In this document: one piece after another, positions 1-9,757 of the stretch
Layout: every line of letters starts with the position of its first letter
Position numbering within the stretch: the first letter of the stretch is position 1
Origin: Methylobacterium sp. J-078
GTDB taxonomy: Bacteria > Pseudomonadota > Alphaproteobacteria > Rhizobiales > Beijerinckiaceae
Direction of reading: 5' to 3'
DNA length: 64,000 bases
Assembly (NCBI RefSeq): GCF_022829285.1
Contig: NZ_JAKSYI010000132.1
Span: forward strand, 186,001-250,000
The notes under the pieces: model-generated
The model's input: only the letters and a program-made list of their open reading frames with translations
Databases searched by the model: none
Told to the model about the DNA's origin: nothing
Program-made: the position numbers and the translations under genes

Positions 1-896
1 ATGCCGCCGAGGTAGCGCTCCAGGCCGAGGTTGGACATGATGGTCGCCACCAGCCCCGGCTGGGTCAGGCGATCGTCCTCCTTCCAGGAGCGGGCGATCA
101 CCGCCATGAGCTGGTCGCCGTCCACCGACTGGCCCTTCTCGTCGACGATGAGCACCCGGTCGGCGTCGCCGTCGAGGGCGATGCCGATATCGGCGCGCAG
201 CTCGCGCACCTTGGCGGCGAGCGCCGCCGGGGCGGTGGAGCCGACGTCGCGGTTGATGTTGAAGCCGTCCGGCTCGACGCCGATGGCGATGACCTCGGCG
301 CCCAGTTCCCACAGGGTCTCGGGCGCCACCCGGTAGGCGGCGCCGTTGGCGCAATCCACCACGATGCGCAGGCCGTCCAGGGTGAGGTTGCGGGGCAGCG
401 AGCGCTTGGCGAACTCGATGTAGCGGGCGTGCACGCTCTCGATCCGCTTGGCCCGGCCGAGATCCCGCGAGCCCGCGAGGCGCTTGTGCAGTTCGCCGTC
501 GATCAGGGCCTCGATCTCGCGCTCGACGTCGTCGTTCAGCTTGAAGCCGTCCGGGCCGAACAGCTTGATGCCGTTGTCCTCGAAGGGGTTGTGCGAGGCC
601 GAGATCATCACGCCGATATCGGCGCGCATGGAGCGGGTCAGCATCGCCACCGCCGGAGTCGGCATCGGGCCGAGCTGAAGCACGTCCATCCCCACCGAGG
701 TGAAGCCGGCGATCAACGCCGTCTCGATCATGTAGCCTGAGAGCCGGGTATCCTTGCCGATCACCACGCGGTGGCGATGGTCGCCGCGCTGGAACACGAG
801 GCCCGCTGCCTGGCCGACCTTGAGGGCGAGTTCCGGCGTGATGACGCCGTTGGCCCGACCCCGGATGCCGTCCGTTCCGAAATACTTGCGCGACAT
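1..896 (-). CDS. glmM: Phosphoglucosamine mutase, C-terminus beyond window
   Basis: GlmM converts glucosamine-6-phosphate to glucosamine-1-phosphate in the cytoplasm, on the way to UDP-GlcNAc for peptidoglycan and lipid A. Reading leftward from the ATG at 896, about 298 of the family's roughly 445 residues are visible. They include the N-terminal TDGIRG, the phosphoserine loop SASHNP (active Ser about 101) and the metal-binding loop DGDADR near residue 240. The C-terminal sugar- and phosphate-binding domains lie outside the window. It follows ftsH on the same strand, a common arrangement in Rhizobiales. Identity is secure; only truncation by the window edge limits it. Confidence 0.96.
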   Translation of the reverse strand, partial: MSRKYFGTDGIRGRANGVITPELALKVGQAAGLVFQRGDHRHRVVIGKDTRLSGYMIETALIAGFTSVGMDVLQLGPMPTPAVAMLTRSMRADIGVMISASHNPFEDNGIKLFGPDGFKLNDDVEREIEALIDGELHKRLAGSRDLGRAKRIESVHARYIEFAKRSLPRNLTLDGLRIVVDCANGAAYRVAPETLWELGAEVIAIGVEPDGFNINRDVGSTAPAALAAKVRELRADIGIALDGDADRVLIVDEKGQSVDGDQLMAVIARSWKEDDRLTQPGLVATIMSNLGLERYLGG

Positions 897-1093
897 GCTC
901 TTCGCGTCCCCTCTTCTGTTCGCGGTGTAGGGAGCTTCAGTCCGTCTCACGACGCTCGTCCTGGCTGGCCTCGTCCGGTCTGATCCGGCGGGACCAGCGT
1001 CGTACCAGGGCCTGAAGATCCGGTTGCGGGAATGCGCGCGAGTCGCGCGGATCGCCACGAACCCGCCGCAGCGTTACCGGAGCCTTGATACGA

Positions 1094-1118
1094 ACGAGCC
1101 CGCCGGCGGCGGGCTCGT
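1094..1118 (-). terminator. Hairpin downstream of ftsH
   Basis: Perfect 11-bp inverted repeat (arms ACGAGCCCGCC and GGCGGGCTCGT, 3-nt loop) about 50 bp beyond the ftsH stop and upstream of glmM. No U-run follows on the leftward strand, so it may be a weak or factor-dependent terminator, or an mRNA-stabilising hairpin. The rest of the 272-bp gap shows nothing else I recognise. Confidence 0.5.
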
Positions 1119-1168
1119 GACGTCGGGTGAGCGGGTGGCACCTGATCGGCCAGGGACCTGACTGGTCG

Positions 1169-3085
<1,917 letters not shown>

Positions 3086-3237
3086 CGATCAATCCCTGGA
3101 GGCGCCTGGGCCCGCCGCGCGAAATGGGGCGGGTCGATCCGGGTGCTCGGCGTCAATGTAGGCAGCGCGCCCCCCCTTGCCAAGTCGAGTGCGAAAGTCG
3201 GAGCGCGCACCCGCCGGGCCGTGACGACGCACGCGGC

Positions 3238-4266
3238 TCAGGGCCCGCGCGTCCGCTCTCCCCTGCGGGGGGGCGCCGGGGACAAGGCGAGGTCGCCTTC
3301 CCGCGTCACCTCAACCAGCACCGCCCGCAGGGTCCGGCGCAAGGGCCGCCCTGTCCGGAGCGCCGGCAGGACGCCTTCGAGGACGAGGCGCTCCAGGCGC
3401 TCCAGGCGCTCGGGCCCGTCCGGGTCCAGGCGGGCGAGCCCGAGGCCGACCACCCGCAGCAGCACGGCCTCGGGCAGGCCGCGCAGGCGTTCCCCGTCGA
3501 GGACCAGGCGGCTCCCGTCGGGGGCCTCCTGGCAGGCCGCCGCGAGGACGTCCCCGGCGCCTTGCTCCAGGGCCGCCGCGTCGCGGGCGCAGCGCGCGGC
3601 CAGCCGGCACAGGCGCTCGGGTGAGAGCCCCTCCCCGGCCAGCGCCGGCAACAGCGCGCGCAGGCGGGCGCGGGCGAAGCGCGCGTCGTGGTTCGTGGGA
3701 TCGCGGGCGAAGGCGAGGCCGCGCGCCGCGCAATAGGCGACGAGGTCGGTCTTCGGGATATCCAGGAAGGGCCGCGCGAGGCGCAAGGGGCCCAGCGCGC
3801 GCTCACGCCGCATGCCGGCGAGGCCCGCCGGTCCGCTCCCGGCGAGGAGCCGCATCAGAACGGTCTCGGCCTGGTCGTCGCGGGTGTGGCCGGTGAGCAG
3901 GAGGTCCGCGCCGATCGTGGCGGCGTGGCGCGCCAGAAGGTCGTAGCGCGCGGCGCGAGCGGCGGCCTGGAGGCCGTGAGCGGGTTTCGGCCCGGTCCAG
4001 GCGAGGGTCTGATGGGGAACGCCGAGTTCGCCGCACAGAGCGGCCACGGCGCGGGCCTCCGCGGCGGAATCGGGGCGCAGGCCATGGTCGACGGTCGCCG
4101 CGTGGACGGGCGCCTCGGCGCGGGTAGCCGCGCAGGCGGCCAGCAGGGCCGTCGAGTCGGGCCCCCCCGAGACCGCGAGCAGCACCGGTGCCGCGCGGCC
4201 CGCGAGGTAGGGCCGGAGCGCCGCCGCGAGGGCGGTGTCGCTCGGGAGCAGATCTTGCGGGCTCAG
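3238..4266 (-). CDS. tilS: tRNA(Ile)-lysidine synthase
   Basis: TilS ligates lysine to C34 of tRNA-Ile(CAU), changing it to read AUA codons. The PP-loop SGGPDS lies close to the N-terminus, followed by VDHGLR and a GHTRDDQAET motif typical of the N-type ATPase fold. The frame has no ATG, GTG or TTG in a plausible start position. The best placed codon is CTG at 4266, which overlaps the cpoB stop as CTGA, giving 342 residues; another in-frame CTG is at 4251. The product is certain, the start is not. The gene is probably translationally coupled to cpoB. Confidence 0.88.
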   Translation of the reverse strand: MSPQDLLPSDTALAAALRPYLAGRAAPVLLAVSGGPDSTALLAACAATRAEAPVHAATVDHGLRPDSAAEARAVAALCGELGVPHQTLAWTGPKPAHGLQAAARAARYDLLARHAATIGADLLLTGHTRDDQAETVLMRLLAGSGPAGLAGMRRERALGPLRLARPFLDIPKTDLVAYCAARGLAFARDPTNHDARFARARLRALLPALAGEGLSPERLCRLAARCARDAAALEQGAGDVLAAACQEAPDGSRLVLDGERLRGLPEAVLLRVVGLGLARLDPDGPERLERLERLVLEGVLPALRTGRPLRRTLRAVLVEVTREGDLALSPAPPRRGERTRGP

Positions 4267-5225
4267 GCGGCGCAGCGCGCGCGCTTCTGCTCGCGCGCGA
4301 CGCCCTGGCGGACGGATGTGCTGGCGGAGGGGAACTTGCGCTCGAGTTCGGCGAGCGTCGCGCAGGCCTGCTCGCGGGCGCCGAGCGCGTTCAGGGAGGC
4401 GCCGAGCTTCAGCATGGCGTCGGGCGCCTGGGCCGAGCGGGCGTAGTCGGTGGAGACCTTCAGGAATTGCTCGGCCGCCTCGCGGTTGCGGTTGCGCTGC
4501 AGGTAGCTCTCGCCGAGCCAGTAGGTGGCGGAGGGCACCAGGGCGTCGCGCGGGTGCGACTGGATGAACTGGCGCAGGCCCATCTCCGCCTGCTCGTACT
4601 GGCGCTGGAGGATGTAGGCGTAGGCCGCCTCGTAATCGGCGCGCGCGTCGCCCGAGCCCGTGGCGGCGACGCTGGGCGCGCGGGCCGGGTTCGGCAGCGC
4701 GCCGGTGGTCGGCACCCGGGCGGGGGGCGAGAGGTCGACGGGGCCGCCGAGCCCCGGCGGGGTCAGGCCCGGCTCCTCGTCGTCGGCCTCCACCACGGTG
4801 GGGGGCACGCTGTGCGCGCGCGGTGCCTCGGCCACGGCGGAGGACGGCGTCGTGGTGCCGAGCTGCATCGGCGCGCCGGGGCGGCCGGGGTTCTGGTCGG
4901 GGTCGAAGGCGTCGCTGCGCTTCTGGGGCTTGGCCGCGCCCGGGTTCGTGCCTGACGGACTGGCCGCCGGCGCGCCCGAGCGTCCGCCCTTGGCCTCCTG
5001 CAGGCGGAACTCGACGTCCTCCTGGAACTTGCGCAGCTGCTCTTTCAACTGCCGGTTCTCGTGCTGCAGCGTCTCGATCTGCCCGGCGGTCTGGCGCGAC
5101 TGGTTCTCCAGCCGGTTCAGGCGCACCACGAAGTCGGACGCGTCCTGCGCGCGGGCGCCGGAGAAACCCCCCGGGACGAGGCTGGCCGCGCACAGGGCGG
5201 TGGCGAGGAGGAGGCGGCGGAGCAT
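4263..5225 (-). CDS. cpoB: Cell division coordinator CpoB (YbgF)
   Basis: A 320-residue periplasmic protein of the Tol-Pal system that links outer-membrane constriction with peptidoglycan synthesis. The N-terminus is a Sec signal ending near AR-AQ. It is followed by a heptad-like coiled coil (VVRLNRLENQ onward), a long Pro/Ala-rich linker, and C-terminal TPR-like repeats starting at ADYEAAYAYI. I chose the ATG at 5225 because it begins directly at the signal peptide (MLRRLLLATAL). It lies downstream of pal and overlaps tilS. Confidence 0.93.
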   Translation of the reverse strand: MLRRLLLATALCAASLVPGGFSGARAQDASDFVVRLNRLENQSRQTAGQIETLQHENRQLKEQLRKFQEDVEFRLQEAKGGRSGAPAASPSGTNPGAAKPQKRSDAFDPDQNPGRPGAPMQLGTTTPSSAVAEAPRAHSVPPTVVEADDEEPGLTPPGLGGPVDLSPPARVPTTGALPNPARAPSVAATGSGDARADYEAAYAYILQRQYEQAEMGLRQFIQSHPRDALVPSATYWLGESYLQRNRNREAAEQFLKVSTDYARSAQAPDAMLKLGASLNALGAREQACATLAELERKFPSASTSVRQGVAREQKRARCAA

Positions 5226-5319
5226 GACAATCGTCACCGATGATCGGTTGGCGGAAGGGTGCCGGATAGCAGTGGCACCCGTCCGGGGCAAAAGTCGGGC
5301 CTGACCGCTTGCGACCGGC

Positions 5320-5823
5320 CTACGAGCCGGCGCCGCCGCGATCGAGGACGGTGACGGCGCGGCGGTTCTGCGACCAGCACGAGATGTCGTTGCAGACCGC
5401 CACCGGGCGCTCCTTGCCGTACGAGACGGTGCGGATGCGGCCGTTCGCGATGCCGCGCGAGGCCAGATAGTCCTTCACGGACTGGGCTCGGCGCTCGCCG
5501 AGCGAGAAGTTGTACTCGCGGGTGCCGCGCTCGTCGGCGTGGCCCTCGACCAGGAAGGTGTAGCGCGGGTAGCGCTGCAGCCAGTTCGCCTGTTTGTCGA
5601 GGGTGGCGGTGGCGGTGGGGGTCAGGTCGGTGGAATCGGACTCGAAGAACACGCGGTCGCCGATGTTCACCACGAAGTCCTGGGCGCTGCCGGGGGTGTT
5701 GGCGCCCCCGCCGAAGCCGGAGGCGTCGGCCAGATCCTTGTCGTTGGTGCAGGCGGCGACGCTGAGGGCCGCGCACAGGGCGGCCGCCAGCGGAAACACG
5801 CGCAAGCGCGCAGTCATGGACAT
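5320..5823 (-). CDS. pal: Peptidoglycan-associated lipoprotein Pal
   Basis: An outer-membrane lipoprotein that binds diaminopimelate in peptidoglycan and TolB during envelope constriction. Of 167 residues, the N-terminus is a lipoprotein signal with lipobox ending SVAAC (Cys25). An OmpA-like domain follows, with the conserved VEGHADERGT and NFSLGERRA segments. The ATG at 5823 has a GGAG ribosome site 8-9 nt upstream; a second ATG at 5817 is possible. tolQRAB are not in the window. It reads leftward into cpoB. Confidence 0.96.
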   Translation of the reverse strand: MSMTARLRVFPLAAALCAALSVAACTNDKDLADASGFGGGANTPGSAQDFVVNIGDRVFFESDSTDLTPTATATLDKQANWLQRYPRYTFLVEGHADERGTREYNFSLGERRAQSVKDYLASRGIANGRIRTVSYGKERPVAVCNDISCWSQNRRAVTVLDRGGAGS

Positions 5824-5981
5824 GATCCTGTTCTCCTCGGGCAGATCCCGCCGGCCGGAGCGAGGGTGAAGGCCGGCTTCGTCGCCGCATGCCCCAGGGG
5901 GGCTCGTCGGGACCGGTACTTAGTCGGACTCGGTTAAGCGAAGGTTCCGTTAGCCATGACGCGCCTCGACTCCGCCCGGGC

Positions 5982-6027
5982 CAGGTTTCGCAAGATCCAG
6001 GTTTCGCAAGGCAAGCTTCGCAAGATC
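5982..6027. repeat. Three near-tandem TTCGCAAG units
   Basis: The octamer TTCGCAAG occurs three times at roughly 15-16 bp spacing (near 5987, 6003 and 6017), the first two within a longer CCAGGTTTCGCAAG unit. It lies in the 343-bp gap between the Hpt gene and pal, about 160 bp upstream of the pal start. It could be a regulator-binding array or a chance local duplication. No gene is recognised in this gap. Confidence 0.5.
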
Positions 6028-6166
6028 GGCATCCCGCGGAACCCGCGCCGCAGCGCCCGGCTCGGCGCTCATCGGCCGCGATTGCGGCGGTCCCGCGTCC
6101 GGTCGCGCCGCGGCGTCGATTACCGTCAAGCTGTTGCGCTGCGGCAACAGATCGGTGGCCCGTGTC

Positions 6167-6571
6167 TCAGGACGGGGTCGCGGCCGGCGCGGTTCCGGCG
6201 ATGGCGTCGATCGCCGCGACGGCGCGGGCCGCGGCGCCGCGGGCGGCGTCCAGGGGGGCGTCGAGGTCGGCCCCGCGCAGGCAGGCCTGCTCCATCTCCG
6301 AGCAGCGCTGCGAGAGGTCGAAGAAGCCGAGGGACCCGCTCACGGAGAGGAGGGTGTGGGCGTCGTGGCCCAGGGCGACGCGCTCGGCCACGCCGGCCTG
6401 CAGCCGCTGCGCGATCTCGGCCTTCAGGCGCGCAAGCAGGTCCAGCAGGCGCGCCTGCCCGAAGATGCCTTCGAGCTCGGCGAGGGTTCCGGGATCGTAG
6501 ACGGGCCGCCGGGCGCCGGCCTCCGGCTGCGGCGCAGGGACAGGCGAAGGGACTGGCGACGGGGTCGGCAT
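6167..6571 (-). CDS. Hpt-domain-like phosphotransfer protein, degenerate
   Basis: A 134-residue cytoplasmic protein with a Pro-rich N-terminus (1-25) and a four-helix Hpt-like core. The segment AHTLLSVSGSLGF aligns with the Hpt signature AHxLKGSxxxxG, placing the phospho-accepting His at 72 and the Gly at 82. The usual Lys-Gly-Ser after it is replaced by Leu-Ser-Val. The ATG at 6571 is chosen as the start because upstream in-frame sequence reads into the divergent promoter. It is divergent from a single-domain response regulator 133 bp away, suggesting a phosphorelay pair. Hpt assignment rests on one motif and predicted helicity. Confidence 0.7.
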   Translation of the reverse strand: MPTPSPVPSPVPAPQPEAGARRPVYDPGTLAELEGIFGQARLLDLLARLKAEIAQRLQAGVAERVALGHDAHTLLSVSGSLGFFDLSQRCSEMEQACLRGADLDAPLDAARGAAARAVAAIDAIAGTAPAATPS

Positions 6572-6704
6572 GGCGTCGTCCAATGGCGTTGTCGTTTCCG
6601 TGCGCTTTAACCGATGCGCGCGCGAGGGCGGAAACACGGCGCCCGTTGATCCGTGCTTAACGAATATCGGACTAATTCGTCGCTGCAAAGAGTTGGTGCG
6701 ACCG

Positions 6705-7124
6705 ATGCGACAGCGTCAAGTGCTCATCGTGGAAGACAATTACCTGCTGCTCGACATGCTCACGGGCCTGTGCGAGCGGCGCGGCATCGGCGTCGTCTCG
6801 GTGTCCAGCGGCGAGGCGGCAATGGCGACGATCCGGCAGGCCGGGTCCCATCCGCGCGGTCCCGATCTGGCGCTCCTGATCACCGACATCAACCTGCCGG
6901 GCCTCATCGACGGCTGGACCGTGGCGGAGGCCTACCGCATCCTCAATCCCGGCCAGCCGGTGATCTATACCTCCACGGGAGGGCGCAGCGACCGGCGCGC
7001 TGTGCCGGGAAGCGTCTTCCTCAGCAAGCCCTTCCGGATCCAGGACGTGATCGACCTCGCCGGCGCGTTGATGCAGGGGCGGCTGGAGCCGCAGGAGCCG
7101 CTCGCCCTGCGCGCCGTGGGCTGA
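6705..7124 (+). CDS. Single-domain response regulator
   Basis: A 139-residue CheY-like receiver with no output domain. The acidic pair Glu10-Asp11, phospho-acceptor Asp61 (in LLITDINLPG), a Thr/Ser in VIYTSTG and Lys108 (in LSKPF) are all present, so it should be phosphorylatable. The ATG at 6705 starts straight at the receiver (MRQRQVLIVEDN). It is divergent from the Hpt-like gene and convergent with hemC. It may act through protein-protein contacts, as in CheY- or DivK-type relays; its kinase is unknown. Confidence 0.9.
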   Translation: MRQRQVLIVEDNYLLLDMLTGLCERRGIGVVSVSSGEAAMATIRQAGSHPRGPDLALLITDINLPGLIDGWTVAEAYRILNPGQPVIYTSTGGRSDRRAVPGSVFLSKPFRIQDVIDLAGALMQGRLEPQEPLALRAVG

Positions 7125-7179
7125 GCCCGCCGTTCCGCTCGCAGCTCGACCGATCGCCCCCTGGCCTAGGGGACCTGCC

Positions 7180-8103
7180 CTACTGGAGGTGCCGCGCGTA
7201 GGTGTCGCCCGCCGCCCGCTTGAGTTCGGCGCCGGCCTCCCGGCCGATCCGGGCCGCGTCCGAGACCGCACCGGAGCGCCGCGCCGCCCAATGGGCGCTG
7301 CCGTCGGGCAGGAACAGCAGGCCGTCGAGATCGAGGGTGTCGCCGCTGATCCGCGCCAGGGCGGCGATGGGCGTGCGGCAGGAGCCGTCGAGTTCGGCGA
7401 GCAGGCCCCGCTCCGCGGCGAGTTCCGCCGTGGCGCGCGCCGAGACCAGGGGCTCGAGGAGCGCGCGCACCGCCGCGTCCGCCTCGCGGCACTCGATGCC
7501 GAGCGCGCCCTGCGCCACCGCCGGCAGCATCTCCTCCACGGCGAGCACGCTGCGGGCCATGTCGGCCATGCCGAGACGCTGAAGGCCGCACAGCGCCAGC
7601 AGGGTCGCGTCGCAGGTCCCCTCCTCCAGCTTGCGCATCCGGGTGTTGGCGTTGCCCCGTAGGGGCACGATCCGCAGGTCGGGGCGGCGCATCAGCACCT
7701 GGGCGGCACGGCGCAGGGACGAGGTGCCCACCCGGGCACCCGCCGGCAGGTCGGAAAAGCCCGCCGCGCGCGGCGACAGGAAGGCGTCGCGCGGGTCGTC
7801 CCGCTCCAGGATGCAGGCGATGACGAGCCCGTCCGGAAGCCAGGTCTCGACATCCTTCATGGAGTGGACCGCGACGTCGACCACGTCGGCGTAGAGGGCC
7901 TGCTCCAACTCCTTGGTGAACAGGCCCTTGCCGCCGATCTCCGACAGGGGGCGGTCGAGGATGCGGTCCGCCACCGTGTTGACCACCACGATCTCGGTCT
8001 CGAGCCCCGGATTGGCCGCGACAATCTGGTCGCGGACCATCCCGGTCTGGGCGAGCGCCATCGGGCTGCCGCGCGTGCCGATGCGGAGGGGGCGTTGGAT
8101 CAT
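7180..8103 (-). CDS. hemC: Hydroxymethylbilane synthase (porphobilinogen deaminase)
   Basis: Polymerises four porphobilinogens into hydroxymethylbilane for haem, cobalamin and bacteriochlorophyll synthesis; soluble. The 307-residue length is typical. Visible landmarks are the N-terminal IGTRGSPMALAQ, VHSMKD (residues 79-84), the substrate-binding Arg pair in TSSLRR (131-132), and Cys242 in DGSCRTPIAA, which carries the dipyrromethane cofactor. It is convergent with the response regulator; the 200 bp upstream presumably hold its promoter. Confidence 0.97.
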   Translation of the reverse strand: MIQRPLRIGTRGSPMALAQTGMVRDQIVAANPGLETEIVVVNTVADRILDRPLSEIGGKGLFTKELEQALYADVVDVAVHSMKDVETWLPDGLVIACILERDDPRDAFLSPRAAGFSDLPAGARVGTSSLRRAAQVLMRRPDLRIVPLRGNANTRMRKLEEGTCDATLLALCGLQRLGMADMARSVLAVEEMLPAVAQGALGIECREADAAVRALLEPLVSARATAELAAERGLLAELDGSCRTPIAALARISGDTLDLDGLLFLPDGSAHWAARRSGAVSDAARIGREAGAELKRAAGDTYARHLQ

Positions 8104-8304
8104 GGGCGAGGATCGCTCGGACGCTGGGTGGAACCTGACTTCCTAGGTACGCAGTCCGCGCGGCGCTGTCACCGGCCTCCGTCAAAACGGTCGGGTCGCG
8201 GGAGGATTTTCGAAACCACATCTCGAGGTTGTGGTGCCGGCGTCCTGGCAAACGGGCGGACGTTCGGCGCACCTTTACCGGGTCCGGCGAGGATCGGAGC
8301 CTCG

Positions 8305-8733
8305 ATGGCAGTCCGATTCCGTGCCGTCGATTCCATGCCGTGGGTGCCCGGAATGAAGCCCAGCAAGCTCGAAGCCTACTATCGGGACCAGTTCGGTGCC
8401 GACACCCCGCTCCACGACGACGCCCCCGCCCCGCCTCGGCCGGCCCGGCCCGCGCGCAGCGACCCGCCGCGCCGCGCCCGCCGGGGCGGCCTCGGCCTGT
8501 TCGGGCTCCTGAAGCTGGTGCTGATGTTCGGGCCCATGGCCTTCCTGCTTGGCACGGCCCTGATGTCCGATTGCCGCGGGGGCGCGCAGGCCTCTTGGTT
8601 CCGGAGCGACTGGATGCAGGCTTCCTGGATACCCGAGATGCTGCGGGGCAGCGCCTGTGCCCGGCGCGACCTCGCCGGGCGGGCCCTCTCCCTCGACGAT
8701 CAACTCCGAACCATCGCCAACGGGATCCGCTGA
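8305..8733 (+). CDS. Hypothetical one-TM membrane protein
   Basis: A 142-residue protein I do not recognise. The N-terminal 60 residues are polar and Pro/Arg-rich, then comes one strong membrane segment (about 63-86, LFGLLKLVLMFGPMAFLLGT) and a short Cys- and Trp-containing C-terminus. ATG 8305 was chosen for its purine-rich upstream sequence; in-frame ATGs at 8335 and 8353 are alternatives. The layout is the same as in the next protein (8903-9370). Its TGA stop forms the first bases of the structured repeat that follows. Confidence 0.62.
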   Translation: MAVRFRAVDSMPWVPGMKPSKLEAYYRDQFGADTPLHDDAPAPPRPARPARSDPPRRARRGGLGLFGLLKLVLMFGPMAFLLGTALMSDCRGGAQASWFRSDWMQASWIPEMLRGSACARRDLAGRALSLDDQLRTIANGIR

Positions 8734-8862
8734 TACGTCATCCGCTTGGTCAAAGCGGATGACGTATCGGCAAGCCTGCGCAGCGCTTGAGCGAAGCCCA
8801 GATCCGCCATCCCGAACGCGATCCCACGGGGATCGCCGGAAGGGATCAAACGGCTTTGGTCT
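8732..8862 (+). repeat. Structured dispersed repeat, copy A
   Basis: Copy A of an element also found inverted at 50371-50492. It opens with a perfect 16-bp hairpin (8732-8747 with 8753-8768, loop GGTCA) whose first two bases are the GA of the preceding TGA stop. Then follows GGCAAGCC, a TGAGCGAAGCCCA segment shared exactly with copy B, and an inner hairpin GCGATCCC-ACG-GGGATCGC. It ends near CGGCTTTGG, which pairs imperfectly with CCAGATCCG upstream. It could be a REP/MITE-like element, a transcription terminator or a structured RNA; I do not know its family. Confidence 0.82.
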
Positions 8863-8902
8863 GACACGTTCGGCGCCCTCGCACGAACCATCCGAGAGAG
8901 CC

Positions 8903-9370
8903 ATGAGACGCCCGTCAAACGCCGTTGACGTCAAATTCCTCGAAGCCGCGTCTTTCGAAGCCGCGCCCTGCCTGCCGCCCCATGCTCCGAGCCCGGACCG
9001 GGACCGCCCTCCTCCCGGGGCGGAGGCGGCATGGCGCCGCTCTCAAGTGGAGGGGCGCCGCTCTCAGGCGGCGCCGGAGGGGTTCGCCACCCGCATGTTC
9101 GCCGCCGCGCGGGCGGATGACGGGGCGGCGTCGGGCCGTGGCATCAGCCTCGGCTGGAAGACGTCCCTGTTCGTCAACCTCGTGGTGCTGGTGGTGCCGA
9201 GCGGGCTCGTCGTCGCCCTGCCGCCGGTGCTGGAATGCCGCGCGCGGGCCGAGCGCTTCGGCTTCTTCGCCGGCGAGACCCTTAACGCCTGCGCCGAGCG
9301 CGGCATCCGGGTGCGTGTCAAGCGGCTCGACGATCGGCTCAAGATGCTGGTGCGAGGATCCGGCCCCTGA
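8903..9370 (+). CDS. Hypothetical one-TM membrane protein
   Basis: A 155-residue protein not recognised. The N-terminal 80 residues are low-complexity and Pro/Arg-rich; one membrane segment lies at about 87-110 (SLFVNLVVLVVPSGLVVAL); the C-terminal 45 residues are charged with Cys112 and Cys130. The start at 8903 follows a GAGAG sequence; ATG 9094, just before the membrane segment, is an alternative. A 13-bp direct repeat (GGCGCCGCTCTCA, near 9033 and 9055) lies in the N-terminal coding part. Its layout resembles the 8305 protein across the repeat element. Confidence 0.55.
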   Translation: MRRPSNAVDVKFLEAASFEAAPCLPPHAPSPDRDRPPPGAEAAWRRSQVEGRRSQAAPEGFATRMFAAARADDGAASGRGISLGWKTSLFVNLVVLVVPSGLVVALPPVLECRARAERFGFFAGETLNACAERGIRVRVKRLDDRLKMLVRGSGP

Positions 9371-9428
9371 GGCCGCGCGACCGGAGCCGCCCGACGCCGG
9401 GGACCCCCGGTCCGTCTTGCCCGCCGTC

Positions 9429-9728
9429 TCAGAAGGCCTGCAGGGTCAGTTCCGTGTGCTCAACGCTGGGGGGCGCCTCGAAGCAGGGCGAGACCATCGC
9501 GCGGTAATCCTTCCAGGCCTGCGAGCCCGTGAAGTCTACGGTGTGGTTCTCCAGGGTCTCCCACTCGATGAGGAGGCGGTAGCGCTGCGGCTTCTCGACG
9601 GAGCGCCGCACGGCGAAGCTGCGGCAGCCCTTGGCCGCCTTGAAGATCGCCGAGGCCTCGGCGATGCCGGCCTCGAAGGTGGCTTCCATGCCGGGCTTCA
9701 CGTCGATCTGGGCGATTTCGAGGATCAT
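9429..9728 (-). CDS. ABM-domain protein (putative quinol monooxygenase)
   Basis: A 99-residue dimeric alpha/beta-barrel protein of the antibiotic biosynthesis monooxygenase (ABM) family, similar in length to YgiN-type proteins. Visible features are the opening ILEIAQIDVKPGMEATFEAG, the central GCRSFAVRRSVEKPQRYRLLIEWET and the late FTGSQAWKDYRAMVSP. These follow the family pattern, but no catalytic residue can be assigned and the substrate is unknown. It follows the Kdo-hydroxylase-like gene by 29 bp on the same strand, so the two are probably co-transcribed. Confidence 0.87.
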   Translation of the reverse strand: MILEIAQIDVKPGMEATFEAGIAEASAIFKAAKGCRSFAVRRSVEKPQRYRLLIEWETLENHTVDFTGSQAWKDYRAMVSPCFEAPPSVEHTELTLQAF

Positions 9729-9757
9729 CGGGGGCTCTCCGTGTGAGGTCGTGGAAG

